This document shows, piece by piece, positions 24,699-33,207 of a DNA stretch of 56,046 nt. Source of the stretch: an uncultured Bacilli bacterium (GTDB lineage Bacteria; Bacillota_I; Bacilli_A; RF39; UBA660); assembly GCA_910577075.1 (NCBI GenBank), contig CAJTKV010000009.1:1-56046 (forward strand). Reading direction: 5' to 3'. The position numbers and the translations under genes were made by a program. Position 1 is the stretch's first letter, and each line of letters begins with the position of its first letter. Under the pieces are notes generated by a model, which saw only the letters and a list, made by a program, of their open reading frames with translations, had not been told where the DNA came from and did no database searches.

Positions 24699-25553
24699 AT
24701 GAAGAATGTCTTTTTAATTGTCAATTGCAATGATTACAAATCAACTATGCACCTCATCGATAATATAATAAGTTATAAATCTATAGAAGAGATAATCATC
24801 GTCGATAATGCCTCAAGGCACGATGAATTGATTAAACTTAATAGTATAAAGAGAAAAAAAGTCAAGATTATCTATAATGCAAGCAATGATGGCTATTCCA
24901 GTGCTATTAATATTGGTGCCAAATATCTCATAAAAAAATATTCAAAGTGCAATATCTTTATTAGCAATTCGGATATCGTCATAATGTCGGAAAATGACTT
25001 AATTAAAATGCTTGAAGTTCTTTCGCTAAATAATGTCGGACTTGTAGGTCCCCAAATACTGGAATTAGGAAGTATTCATAGGGGAATGAGAGAACTTACG
25101 CCAACTATGGACTTTCTACTTACAGTACCCATCCTAAAGAACTTAATAAGTGATAACGCCTATCAATATGAAGAAGGACATTATGAAAAAGAAACCAGTA
25201 ATGTCGATGTAATCTCGAGTTGCTTTTTTCTCATATCTTCCGAAGTATTAGAAAAGATAAATTATATGGATGAATCAGTATTCCTATATTATGAAGACTT
25301 TATCTTATCTAAGAAAATAAGAAATTTAGGACTTGATATCGTCGTCCAAAACGAAGTTAAAGTAAAACATCTTTACTCAGTAAGTGTCGATAGAATAGTT
25401 AAAAATGTCGATAAATATAAAATGCTTAAGAAAAGTCAATTTTACTATCATACTACCTATAATAATGCCAATAAAGCCGAAAGAATACTTTTAAAGGTCA
25501 ACGCCTTTTTAGGTGTATTGGTAAGAAAAATTAAAAAAATATTTCATAAATAA
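24699..25553 (+). CDS. Family 2 glycosyltransferase
   Basis: 284 residues from the ATG after GGTGGTAGT. GT-A fold features: VFLIVNCNDY at the start, IIIVDNASRHDE, NDGYSSAINIG, then the metal-binding region IFISNSDIVI (usually DxD; here S-D). The C-terminal half has SSCFFLISSEVLEKI, then FLYYEDFILSKKIR, the ED acid motif of rhamnosyltransferase-like (WbbL-type) GT2 enzymes. It likely adds a sugar to a wall or capsule polysaccharide from a nucleotide sugar. In operon with a GT4 enzyme 9 bases downstream. Confidence 0.92.
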   Translation: MKNVFLIVNCNDYKSTMHLIDNIISYKSIEEIIIVDNASRHDELIKLNSIKRKKVKIIYNASNDGYSSAINIGAKYLIKKYSKCNIFISNSDIVIMSENDLIKMLEVLSLNNVGLVGPQILELGSIHRGMRELTPTMDFLLTVPILKNLISDNAYQYEEGHYEKETSNVDVISSCFFLISSEVLEKINYMDESVFLYYEDFILSKKIRNLGLDIVVQNEVKVKHLYSVSVDRIVKNVDKYKMLKKSQFYYHTTYNNANKAERILLKVNAFLGVLVRKIKKIFHK

Positions 25554-25562
25554 GGAGACATC

Positions 25563-26591
25563 ATGAAAAAAGTACAGATTTATATAAAAGAATGGGGATA
25601 TGGCGGTATTGAAAAACAGACAAATATTTTAGCTAATGCCCTATGTAATATCTATAATATTGAAATAGTTGTCTTAGATTCAATATCAGCTTCCCAAAAT
25701 GACTTAAATAAGAAAGTCAAAGTAATAGAATTGGGGATTAAAGAAAATAGAGGAGTAATTGGCAATTTATCCCTAAATAATACCTTAAAAAAATTTGTTT
25801 TAAAAAGTGATGCTGATACCTTTATATCAACAGACATCATATTCAATGGAATTTTGGGGAAATATGCTAGAGTCAGTAATTTAATCTATTGGGAATATAA
25901 ACTAAATATCAATGAATTTACAAAGTTAGAAAAATCTTTAATTAATTTTAACAGAATCGTCTTGCCTAATGAATTTATGAAGGATTGCTATACTATTAAA
26001 AATATTAAAACATCTGTCATTCCTCTTTGTTTTGAAGAGATGCCAGATAATCCAAGTGATTTGAAGAGCAATAATATCATGGCCTTAGGTCGCCTAAATA
26101 AAAACAAATGCTATGATGAATTAATTGAAATAATGGATATTGTTCATAAAAAAAATAAGAATATTAAATTACATATAGTCGGAGATGGTGAAGAAAAGGA
26201 AAAACTCCTCGACTTAGTTAAAAATAAAAATTTAAACAATACGATCATCTTCGAAGGTTTTTTAAGTAAAGATGAGATAAATAGCTTAATGCAAAAAAGT
26301 TCCTTATTTGTATCCTGTGCTGTAAAAGAATCCTTTGGCGTATCCATCATTGAAGCTATGAGTTATGGAATACCATGCATTTCCTATGAACATACGAGTT
26401 TGAATGATTTTATGAAAAATGAAATAAATGGCTATTTAATTGCCAATCGCGATAAGGAAAAAATGGCAGAATGTATACTAGAAATTATGGAAAATAAAAG
26501 TCTAAGGGAGAATATGGGCAATTGTGCCAGAGAAGCTAGTATTATCTATGATATTAACTCTGTTAAAAGTGAGTGGTTAAAGATAATTTAA
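25563..26591 (+). CDS. Family 4 glycosyltransferase
   Basis: A 342-residue GT-B fold enzyme. The N-terminal domain begins with IKEWGYGGIEKQ (glycine-rich acceptor loop). The C-terminal donor domain has IMALGRLNKNKCYDELI, LHIVGDGEEKEKL, IIFEGFLSKDEI and the E-x7-E signature ESFGVSIIEAM. These mark glycogen-synthase-like GT4 enzymes. Together with the GT2 gene this is a small polysaccharide or teichoic-acid decoration unit; donor and acceptor cannot be read. Start follows AGGAGACATC. Confidence 0.93.
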   Translation: MKKVQIYIKEWGYGGIEKQTNILANALCNIYNIEIVVLDSISASQNDLNKKVKVIELGIKENRGVIGNLSLNNTLKKFVLKSDADTFISTDIIFNGILGKYARVSNLIYWEYKLNINEFTKLEKSLINFNRIVLPNEFMKDCYTIKNIKTSVIPLCFEEMPDNPSDLKSNNIMALGRLNKNKCYDELIEIMDIVHKKNKNIKLHIVGDGEEKEKLLDLVKNKNLNNTIIFEGFLSKDEINSLMQKSSLFVSCAVKESFGVSIIEAMSYGIPCISYEHTSLNDFMKNEINGYLIANRDKEKMAECILEIMENKSLRENMGNCAREASIIYDINSVKSEWLKII

Positions 26592-26640
26592 AAAGAACTA
26601 TTAGACATCGTATTTAGTATAGTCTTTTAGTTCTTTTTTT
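26590..26640 (+). terminator. Probable terminator between convergent genes
   Basis: AAAAAGAACTA (26590-26600) pairs with TAGTTCTTTTT (26628-26638) around a 27-base loop that can itself form AGAC/GTCT. T runs follow in both directions. Confidence 0.5.
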
Positions 26641-26813
26641 AATTTCTTTTCTTCGCGCTTCTTGGCTTTTTCTAATTTAGAATATGATCCGCTTTTAGAA
26701 GCAGGAATGATATAGGGTTTATTTTGCATCGTTGCTTCATATTTATCTAGATGAAAGATGACATTGCTTTCCTCTTTTGGTGGATTAGTTGGGATACTTT
26801 TTTTATTTTTCAT
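26601..26813 (-). CDS. Small charged unknown protein
   Basis: 70 residues from the ATG after GAGGTGTAAAC. The N-terminal half has FHLDKYEATMQNKPYIIPASKSG; the C-terminal half is a basic/acidic helix (KLEKAKKREEKKLKKELKDY). It has a short leader from a divergent promoter. Longer upstream in-frame extension would run through that promoter and is rejected. Function unknown. Confidence 0.6.
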   Translation of the reverse strand: MKNKKSIPTNPPKEESNVIFHLDKYEATMQNKPYIIPASKSGSYSKLEKAKKREEKKLKKELKDYTKYDV

Positions 26814-26829
26814 GTTTACACCTCTTAAT

Positions 26830-26853
26830 TTATTATAACACGTGATATAATAA
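26830..26853. promoter_or_regulatory. Palindromic divergent promoter
   Basis: A 24-bp near-perfect palindrome (one mismatch) centred on CACGTG contains a TATAAT-type box on each strand with TG upstream: plus strand at 26846-26851, minus strand at 26837-26832. Both predicted transcripts have leaders of only about 11-12 bases. Confidence 0.55.
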
Positions 26854-26868
26854 AATTGGTGAGGGAAT

Positions 26869-27435
26869 ATGTGGCCAAGTGAATATTCAAGGGCAAATAA
26901 AGAATTAATAATAGATCGAATAGGTAAAAATCCGTATTCTAAGGAATTAGTCAATTTAATTCTTACGAGAATCGATATTGAGACAACTTTCATGCATCAT
27001 GCCCTTCCTGGCGCTATCGATTTTTTGCGCAATTTATTTGGCGATATTGACCTAGGGACTTCTTATACGTCCGCCCTTGAAGTCTTAAAAAGATATTGTA
27101 AATAAGGGGAACAGTTACATGGTGAATATTTAAATTGTCTAGATGATCTGGGAGCTCTTAATATAAGCTATGAGGGTAAGAGAGAGTTTTTAAAAGAAAA
27201 AGAGCAAAACGAAGATGGTTTTGATGCTGAGTATGGTTGGAAATTAATGATTGTTTATAGTACCTATCAATATCGTTTATTGAATATCCTAAAACTAGAT
27301 GAAAAAATATCTTCCATGCAAGCCCTAGAAGACGAAGAGAAAAAAGAAATGTTAGAAAATAAGGTGTCAAAAAAGAAAACGATGATTACTAAGGCTTTAG
27401 ATTATTTTAAAGAAAATAAAAGAAGATACAAGTAA
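26869..27435 (+). pseudogene. Unknown gene interrupted by one in-frame stop
   Basis: The frame starting at 26869 (GGTGAGGG upstream) is open for 78 codons to a TAA at 27103-27105 and then stays open in the same frame, without a shift, for 110 more codons to 27435. The downstream part has no start at the break and its composition is coding-like (HGEYLNCLDDLGAL, a charged helix, then KLMIVYSTYQYRLLNILKLDEKI). Removing the stop gives a 187-residue, mostly helical cytoplasmic protein of unknown family. The simplest reading is a nonsense mutation of an AAA, GAA or CAA codon. A sequencing or assembly error, or readthrough, are alternatives. Confidence 0.7.
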
Positions 27436-27473
27436 AGAATTAGACGATTTAAAAAATGTTTGTTTTTATTTTG

Positions 27474-27502
27474 TTTACTTTTTTTTTTCTTTATGGTATT
27501 CT
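27474..27502 (+). promoter_or_regulatory. Promoter of zinc-ribbon membrane protein
   Basis: TTTACT (27474-27479), 17-bp T-rich spacer, TATTCT (27497-27502) with upstream TG. Confidence 0.45.
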
Positions 27503-27530
27503 TAAATAGAATAGAATAGGTGGTGTGTGT

Positions 27531-28826
27531 ATGATTTGCCCGGTGTGTAAACATGAAATACCTGATATGAGTATAATTTGTCCTTTGTGTAATACACAGT
27601 TTGCTTTTAGTGCCCCAGATAGTATACAATCATCTAACAGTGAAGTTTATGAAGTAGTAGAAAATAAGAATGTACCAGAAGAGACATTTTCACCCAATGA
27701 AAATGTCATACCTACAGAGATATCTCATGGTCCAGAAGAAGAAATTAATCCTGATGCCATGACTTACTATGTCGATGAGACTAAAAATTCCAATGAAGAA
27801 TATATGCATATTAATGGACAGCAGATAGGTATATCTGATGAAACTTACAATCCAAGTGCTGTGGTTAATGCCAATCCTCTTAGACCAGAGGTTCCAAATA
27901 ATGTACCTAATAATGTGATGCCAAATAGTCAAAATAATGTGGGGTCATCCTCTATAGTTAATGAACCCCTTCAAAATAGGCCGCCAGTTAATAATATGGT
28001 GACAGCCGATGGAAATGTAGCTAATCCTGTGAATCCGGTACCGCCAATAAATCCGGGAACTTCAGTAAGTCAAGTATCTACCTCTCCAAACGTCAATCAA
28101 ACAAGTGAACCGGCAAATGTTAATGTTGTCAACACTATTGGAAGTGTAAATGAGGAATATGTTGAAAACAAAGAAAAGCAAAGGCAAAGAGAAAATTTAT
28201 TCTTCATTGTCGTTATTATTTTCGGAGTAGCAGTGCTATTATTGATTGCCGTAATGATGATGATCAATCCAAAGAAGAATACATCTACGAAGACGACGAC
28301 GGGAATTAGAACTACGTCAGCTCCACCAAGTATGCCCGCAACAAAGAATGTCGGCAACCGTTCTTCATTTAATTATCCAATGTATATTGGAAATACGACG
28401 GTTGCTTCCTTCTTTGATCAAAATACGAAAACGTATACAGATGTTGACGTAACGGGGCTTAGATTTATTACTGGAGTAGAAGCTCAAGAACTTGCCAATG
28501 CCTATAGCAAAGAACAATTAAAAGAGGGGTTTACATGGCTTGGATTTGAATATAAAGTTCAATTAAATGACTTAACATATCTAAATGGTAAAAAAGTGAA
28601 CCCATCCCTTAATGCTAAATTCTATAAATATAATGGTTGTGATTTCGTTATCTTTAATGAACATAACTACTTGATAAATGTTACTACCGCATCTCCAGAA
28701 CAACAAATTACCAATGGACAGTCGGCTGTTGTAAAGGTTGTTTATCAGTTGCCAGCATCCGAAAGCGAATACTCAATTTGTTTGGGACATTTAGGAAATT
28801 CTATAGGATGCTTTACTAAAAATTAA
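27531..28826 (+). CDS. Zinc-ribbon membrane protein with Asn/Pro-rich linker
   Basis: 431 residues from the ATG after AGGTGGTGTGTGT. A zinc ribbon (CPVCKHEIPDMSIICPLC, two CxxC pairs) stands at the N-terminus. It is followed by about 190 residues rich in Asn, Pro, Val and Glu, predicted disordered (NNVPNNVMPNSQNN). A membrane helix (about 222-243), a Thr-rich spacer and an outer beta-rich domain (about 280-431) follow. This cytoplasmic zinc ribbon, linker, helix, outer domain order is common in Firmicutes membrane proteins of unknown role. It lies just before the pilin-like gene but has its own terminator. Confidence 0.75.
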   Translation: MICPVCKHEIPDMSIICPLCNTQFAFSAPDSIQSSNSEVYEVVENKNVPEETFSPNENVIPTEISHGPEEEINPDAMTYYVDETKNSNEEYMHINGQQIGISDETYNPSAVVNANPLRPEVPNNVPNNVMPNSQNNVGSSSIVNEPLQNRPPVNNMVTADGNVANPVNPVPPINPGTSVSQVSTSPNVNQTSEPANVNVVNTIGSVNEEYVENKEKQRQRENLFFIVVIIFGVAVLLLIAVMMMINPKKNTSTKTTTGIRTTSAPPSMPATKNVGNRSSFNYPMYIGNTTVASFFDQNTKTYTDVDVTGLRFITGVEAQELANAYSKEQLKEGFTWLGFEYKVQLNDLTYLNGKKVNPSLNAKFYKYNGCDFVIFNEHNYLINVTTASPEQQITNGQSAVVKVVYQLPASESEYSICLGHLGNSIGCFTKN

Positions 28827-28835
28827 AAATGAGTG

Positions 28836-28863
28836 AAAAAAGAGAAAAATGTCTCTTTTTTTT
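28836..28863 (+). terminator. Intrinsic terminator
   Basis: A 10-bp stem AAAAAAGAGA (28836-28845) / TCTCTTTTTT (28852-28861), 6-base loop and T run. Confidence 0.85.
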
Positions 28864-28864
28864 G

Positions 28865-28893
28865 TTTACTAGATAGAGTATTTGTGGTAATAT
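28865..28893 (+). promoter_or_regulatory. Promoter of pilin-like/arylsulfotransferase operon
   Basis: TTTACT (28865-28870), 17-bp spacer, TAATAT (28888-28893) with upstream TG. Confidence 0.45.
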
Positions 28894-28919
28894 AAATAAT
28901 AGAATAGGAGTGTGGCGAA

Positions 28920-31070
28920 ATGCTAAAACGTTTGAAAAAACAAGGTTTTACATTAGTTGAGTTATTAGTAACGATTGTCCTTTTAGGTATTGTTGCAGCA
29001 ATTGTTATTTATAACATGACAAATGTATCAAATGACACAAAGGAAACGGATTATGAGAGATATATCGCTGCTGTAAAATCAGCTGCTGATGTCTATGCTA
29101 CAAATAATCCCGAAGCATTTAATGATTTATATGTCAGTAAGGCATATGTTTATCTTACTGTTGGTGATTTAGTAAAGGCTGGGTTATTAGATGAAAATCT
29201 AAAGAATCCATATACTAATGAAAACATCGGTTTTGATGAAAAAATTAAGGCAAACTTAGATACGACATCAGGAGATATTAAATTTGAATATCCATTAGAC
29301 AAACAAGAAGAGGAGACATTCTTAGTTACTATATCAGATTATGTCGTATGGGGTGAAGGATATGACTGTATGCAAGGTGCAGGATCTTATCAACTATCTC
29401 TATCTGATGAAGAAGGTAACTTAATTATGCTTGATAGTCAGGAAGCTATTGATAAGTATAATTTTAAATGTAACATGCCAAAGGATTTTAATCCTAAAGA
29501 AGCTGGAAACTATGAAGTTGAGTATTCATGGATTACTGAAAGTGGTACTAAGAAATCGGCAATAAGAACTTTAAGAGTTTTACCACAAGTTGTACCAACT
29601 CTTAGAACGAATTATGACTATAACTTGGAAGAAAGTCCATGGTTTACTCCAGGATTACTAGGAAATGGAGAAACTCAAGACAAAAATTGTCCAACAGGAT
29701 GGAGATGCTTGACATATACTCCATATATTGAGGGTGCAGATCCAGAATCTACAACATTAAAAATTACCAAAGTTGGAAACAATCCTAAGACAAATGAACA
29801 AAATGTAACAAATGGTTTTATCTCAACATATGAAACATACCGTGTTGACGACGGAGATAAAACATACAAGATTCAAACAACCGTTAAGGGACACTATGAT
29901 AAAAATTATTCTTACACAGCTGAAGGTAGTGAAAGAATTAGAATGAAACTAGTTATTCCTCCTTCATATATAACTCCAGAAAGTAAAAATTGGGTTACCC
30001 AAAACAAGTTCTCTATTAAAGATACTTATTCACCTGTTGGTTTACAAAGATACGAATTTAAACTTTTACCTAAAGGAGAAAGACCTAATAACAATCTTGA
30101 AATGAATCAGACAAATGTGTTCAATAGAACTGGTAATCCAACAAATAAAGTTGTAAATCTATTAACTGGAACTTGTACAAATAGAGAATTTACTTATCCA
30201 ACAATTGTCTTTAGACCAATTAACAATGAAGGATTTGTTGGCGACTGGACAGAAGTTGATGCCAATCTTACAAACAATGTTAGTTCTTTAATATCAAGCA
30301 CTAGCAATGGATGTACTAGTCCAAGTCAGTGTTGTTATAAGTCAGGAGATTCATGCTATTATAATGAAAAAGTAATGCATGTAAATTACGGAAACCAAAA
30401 CTTTGTCGTTCTTGAAAAATTGCCAAACAATGAAATGATAGCAGCATCTAGTTCAACGAATAACACACCTTTCAGTCCAAATGAGTTAACTCAAGGTAAA
30501 TTTTCTATAAATGTTTGTGATGGAACATTTACGGCCCATTTTGATTATGCTTCTCCTTCTTTACAGAGGATAATTTTGGAGGGAACTAAATATGCGGATA
30601 GCATGTTGCCAAAAAATTATAAGAATGTTCTCGTAAACAGACAGTGGGCTGTCGATGAAGCTAGTCATAACGTTTCTGATGCTAACTGTATTATATGGAG
30701 CGGTCAGAAAAAATGCGGAACAATAACTACAAGTCACAACAATGTTATACAACCTTATACCTCATATGTTGGCAATGTAAATTCAGCTATGATTGAAAGA
30801 TATAGAAATGCTCTATATGACACCAGACCATACTGGGGAACTAAAACTTATGGGTTTAATAAGTTTGAAGCAGTATCTGATCCGGGAACTCATACAGGCG
30901 AAGGTACAAATGTTTGGAATGCTTACTTCTATGCTTATATAAGAGGACAAGAGACTCAAGCATATAGTGGAAGTAATGCTTATATCAAACCAGTAGTTCA
31001 ATTTAGAAATAATATTGTTGCTTGTAGGGGTAATGGAACAAGTGCAAATCCATATGTAATTGCTACATAG
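28920..31070 (+). CDS. Very large pilin-like (type IV N-methylation motif) surface protein
   Basis: 716 residues. The N-terminus is a textbook prepilin signal: a short basic leader KRLKKQ, G/FTLVELL at the cleavage site (after Gly9), and a hydrophobic helix (about 10-30) with the conserved Glu. Ordinary pilins have 120-200 residues; this one carries a beta-rich exported part of nearly 690. It includes a pilin-like helical start (YERYIAAVKSAADVYATNNP) and Ig-like stretches. A C-terminal domain ends KPVVQFRNNIVACRGNGTSANPYVI, the G-x-G-T-x-x-N-P-Y ending of some Firmicutes surface domains. No prepilin peptidase or assembly ATPase is nearby, so those must be elsewhere. Role (adhesion, receptor) is inference. 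Confidence 0.85.
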   Translation: MLKRLKKQGFTLVELLVTIVLLGIVAAIVIYNMTNVSNDTKETDYERYIAAVKSAADVYATNNPEAFNDLYVSKAYVYLTVGDLVKAGLLDENLKNPYTNENIGFDEKIKANLDTTSGDIKFEYPLDKQEEETFLVTISDYVVWGEGYDCMQGAGSYQLSLSDEEGNLIMLDSQEAIDKYNFKCNMPKDFNPKEAGNYEVEYSWITESGTKKSAIRTLRVLPQVVPTLRTNYDYNLEESPWFTPGLLGNGETQDKNCPTGWRCLTYTPYIEGADPESTTLKITKVGNNPKTNEQNVTNGFISTYETYRVDDGDKTYKIQTTVKGHYDKNYSYTAEGSERIRMKLVIPPSYITPESKNWVTQNKFSIKDTYSPVGLQRYEFKLLPKGERPNNNLEMNQTNVFNRTGNPTNKVVNLLTGTCTNREFTYPTIVFRPINNEGFVGDWTEVDANLTNNVSSLISSTSNGCTSPSQCCYKSGDSCYYNEKVMHVNYGNQNFVVLEKLPNNEMIAASSSTNNTPFSPNELTQGKFSINVCDGTFTAHFDYASPSLQRIILEGTKYADSMLPKNYKNVLVNRQWAVDEASHNVSDANCIIWSGQKKCGTITTSHNNVIQPYTSYVGNVNSAMIERYRNALYDTRPYWGTKTYGFNKFEAVSDPGTHTGEGTNVWNAYFYAYIRGQETQAYSGSNAYIKPVVQFRNNIVACRGNGTSANPYVIAT

Positions 31071-31088
31071 GAAACTAGGAGGATATAT

Positions 31089-33116
31089 ATGGGAAAAGAA
31101 AAAAAGGATAAAAAGACTTTTAAATTAACTAAAGAAAGATTATTTGCGATAATTGCTACAGTCGTAGCAGTTATTGCATTAATTATTATGATTGTTCTTT
31201 TTACAAAAACTGATAAAGTAGAAGATGCTAAAAAGAATAATGAAGAGCCAATTAATGAAAAGTTTGAGTTCTTAGTTGAAAGTGAAAGTTATGGCTTGCT
31301 AAATGATGATATCATTGCTAGTCAAGCGAATGAAAAAAAGAAAATGATGAACGAATATAATAAAGGAAATTATACTATTGATAATCCTTATGTTGTTCAA
31401 AATCCTTATTTGATTAGTCCACAAACGGCTATGATTATGTTTAAGACTAAGAAAAGTGAAAAAGTTACTATTACTATTAAAGGTAAACATAATGATGATT
31501 TGACCCGAACTTTTGAGGCTGCTAAAGATCATTATATTCCTGTTTTAGGTTTATATGGTAACTATGAAAATGAAGTTATAATTAAGACAGAATCAGGTGC
31601 TTCTAAAACTGTTAAAATTAAAGTTAAAGAAAAAGCTGATACTCAAGCTGTTACAGTTAAAGAAAATAAACTTGGTAATACCAATGGAACTTTCTACTTT
31701 GCAACTTCGGCATTAGGTGTTGCTAATATTGCCTATGACAATTATGGTGAAGTTCGTTGGTGGCTTAAAAATGGTTATACTAAGGGTATGACAATGCTAC
31801 AAAATGGCAATATGCTACTATCAACAGCTACTGAAGGACCAGATGTTACTTCAACTAGTGGTGTTGTCGAACTAGATATGATGGGATATATTCATCATGA
31901 ATACGAAATAGAAGGTGGATATCACCATGACGGCTATGAAATGCCAAGTGGAAATCTAATTATTTTAACTAGCAAGCCAAATGGCGATTCGTTCTCTGAT
32001 TATATTGTCGAACTTGATCGCGATTCTGGTAAGATTGTTAAAGAATGGGATATGAAAGAAATTGTCTCTAAGGTTGATCCTAATTTAATTGAATATGGAG
32101 AGATTACTTGGGGCTGGATTAATTCTATAACCTATGATGAAAAGACAAATTCTTTAGTAATGTCTTTGAGAAATCAAAATTCCGTTGTTTCTATTTCTTA
32201 TGATAAGGGAACTATCAATTGGATTTTAGGACAAAAGAAATATTGGTCAAGTAAATTTGAACCATATTTATTAACTGGCACAGGAGAGGGATTTATTTAT
32301 CCTGCTGGACAACATTCAGTTAATATTCTAAGTGATGGAAAACTATCTATATTCAATAATGGATATAATTCTAATCATGAAAAGGCTGTTTCTTGTAAGT
32401 CATTACAAAATAATGAATCTTATGCTATGGTCTATAATTTAGATTTGAATAATAAAACAGCATCTGTTGATTATAAGTTCGGTGGTAAAGACTATTTTTC
32501 TTACGCTTTATCAAGTTATACTTATGCAACTAACAATCATAAGTTGTTTAATTCAGGATGGCATTTTACTGATAAGGTAGATTATAATTCGTCTTCATGT
32601 ACTCAATTTAGCAATGATAAATATGAAACTCATTTGATTGAATTTGACGATAAAAATAACATTGTTGCTAATTTAAACATCCAAGAATCTAAATTTGAAG
32701 CTTTAAAGGCAGATATATATAATTTAGCAGAAATTAGCGTTAAACCATCAACTAAGAATGAGATAGCTAATTATGATCCAAAAGTTGGTAAATATACTTC
32801 GACTATTGATGCTGATAAGTATGAAGAGTTATCCGAAGAGGAAGCGCTTAAATATCAAAATAATGATTTGCTTACATTAGCTTTCATAATGTATAATAAT
32901 CGTATAAAATTCTATGGAGCAATTCCAGAATCAATGGAGGCTAAAATAACGTTTATTTCACCATCGGGTAAGGCTTATAGATATTTACTTAAGGAAGCTA
33001 ATAAAGAGATGAAGGACTTTATCATATTAGATAATTTACCTAAGGGTAGATATTATGTATATGCTAATTGGGATGATTTTGTTTATAATACAGGTCAACA
33101 TATTGAAATTAACTAA
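31089..33116 (+). CDS. Membrane-anchored arylsulfate sulfotransferase (ASST family)
   Basis: 675 residues. A basic N-terminus and one membrane helix (about 18-39) anchor it outside the cell. An Ig-like N-domain (about 90-185) precedes a beta-propeller with the ASST landmarks: YHHDGYEMPSGN (His279/His280), SLRNQNSV (Arg361), AGQHSVNILSDGKLSIFNNG (His409) and GWHF (His492). In known enzymes histidines, including a sulfated one, and an arginine at comparable places transfer sulfate from a phenolic sulfate donor to a phenol. It has a strong AGGAGG site, 18 bases after the pilin-like gene, so they share a transcript. A terminator with a GAAA loop follows. Confidence 0.88.
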   Translation: MGKEKKDKKTFKLTKERLFAIIATVVAVIALIIMIVLFTKTDKVEDAKKNNEEPINEKFEFLVESESYGLLNDDIIASQANEKKKMMNEYNKGNYTIDNPYVVQNPYLISPQTAMIMFKTKKSEKVTITIKGKHNDDLTRTFEAAKDHYIPVLGLYGNYENEVIIKTESGASKTVKIKVKEKADTQAVTVKENKLGNTNGTFYFATSALGVANIAYDNYGEVRWWLKNGYTKGMTMLQNGNMLLSTATEGPDVTSTSGVVELDMMGYIHHEYEIEGGYHHDGYEMPSGNLIILTSKPNGDSFSDYIVELDRDSGKIVKEWDMKEIVSKVDPNLIEYGEITWGWINSITYDEKTNSLVMSLRNQNSVVSISYDKGTINWILGQKKYWSSKFEPYLLTGTGEGFIYPAGQHSVNILSDGKLSIFNNGYNSNHEKAVSCKSLQNNESYAMVYNLDLNNKTASVDYKFGGKDYFSYALSSYTYATNNHKLFNSGWHFTDKVDYNSSSCTQFSNDKYETHLIEFDDKNNIVANLNIQESKFEALKADIYNLAEISVKPSTKNEIANYDPKVGKYTSTIDADKYEELSEEEALKYQNNDLLTLAFIMYNNRIKFYGAIPESMEAKITFISPSGKAYRYLLKEANKEMKDFIILDNLPKGRYYVYANWDDFVYNTGQHIEIN

Positions 33117-33144
33117 GGAATAAACGAAAGTTTATTCTTTTTTT
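33115..33144 (+). terminator. Intrinsic terminator with GAAA tetraloop
   Basis: An 8-bp perfect stem (33118-33125 / 33130-33137) extended by a G-T and two A-T pairs, GAAA loop and a T run; close to the stop at 33116. Confidence 0.88.
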
Positions 33145-33207
33145 GTGATTAAAAAAAAGTAAAATGACAATTCATCGGTAATATTAAGGGTGAAAGGAGG
33201 TAATAGA

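Noticed and set aside
33190..33207. GTG at 33190 as the start of the Rpn-like gene
   Set aside because: AAAGGAGGT at 33193-33201 would then be coding; it is ideally placed for the TTG at 33208.
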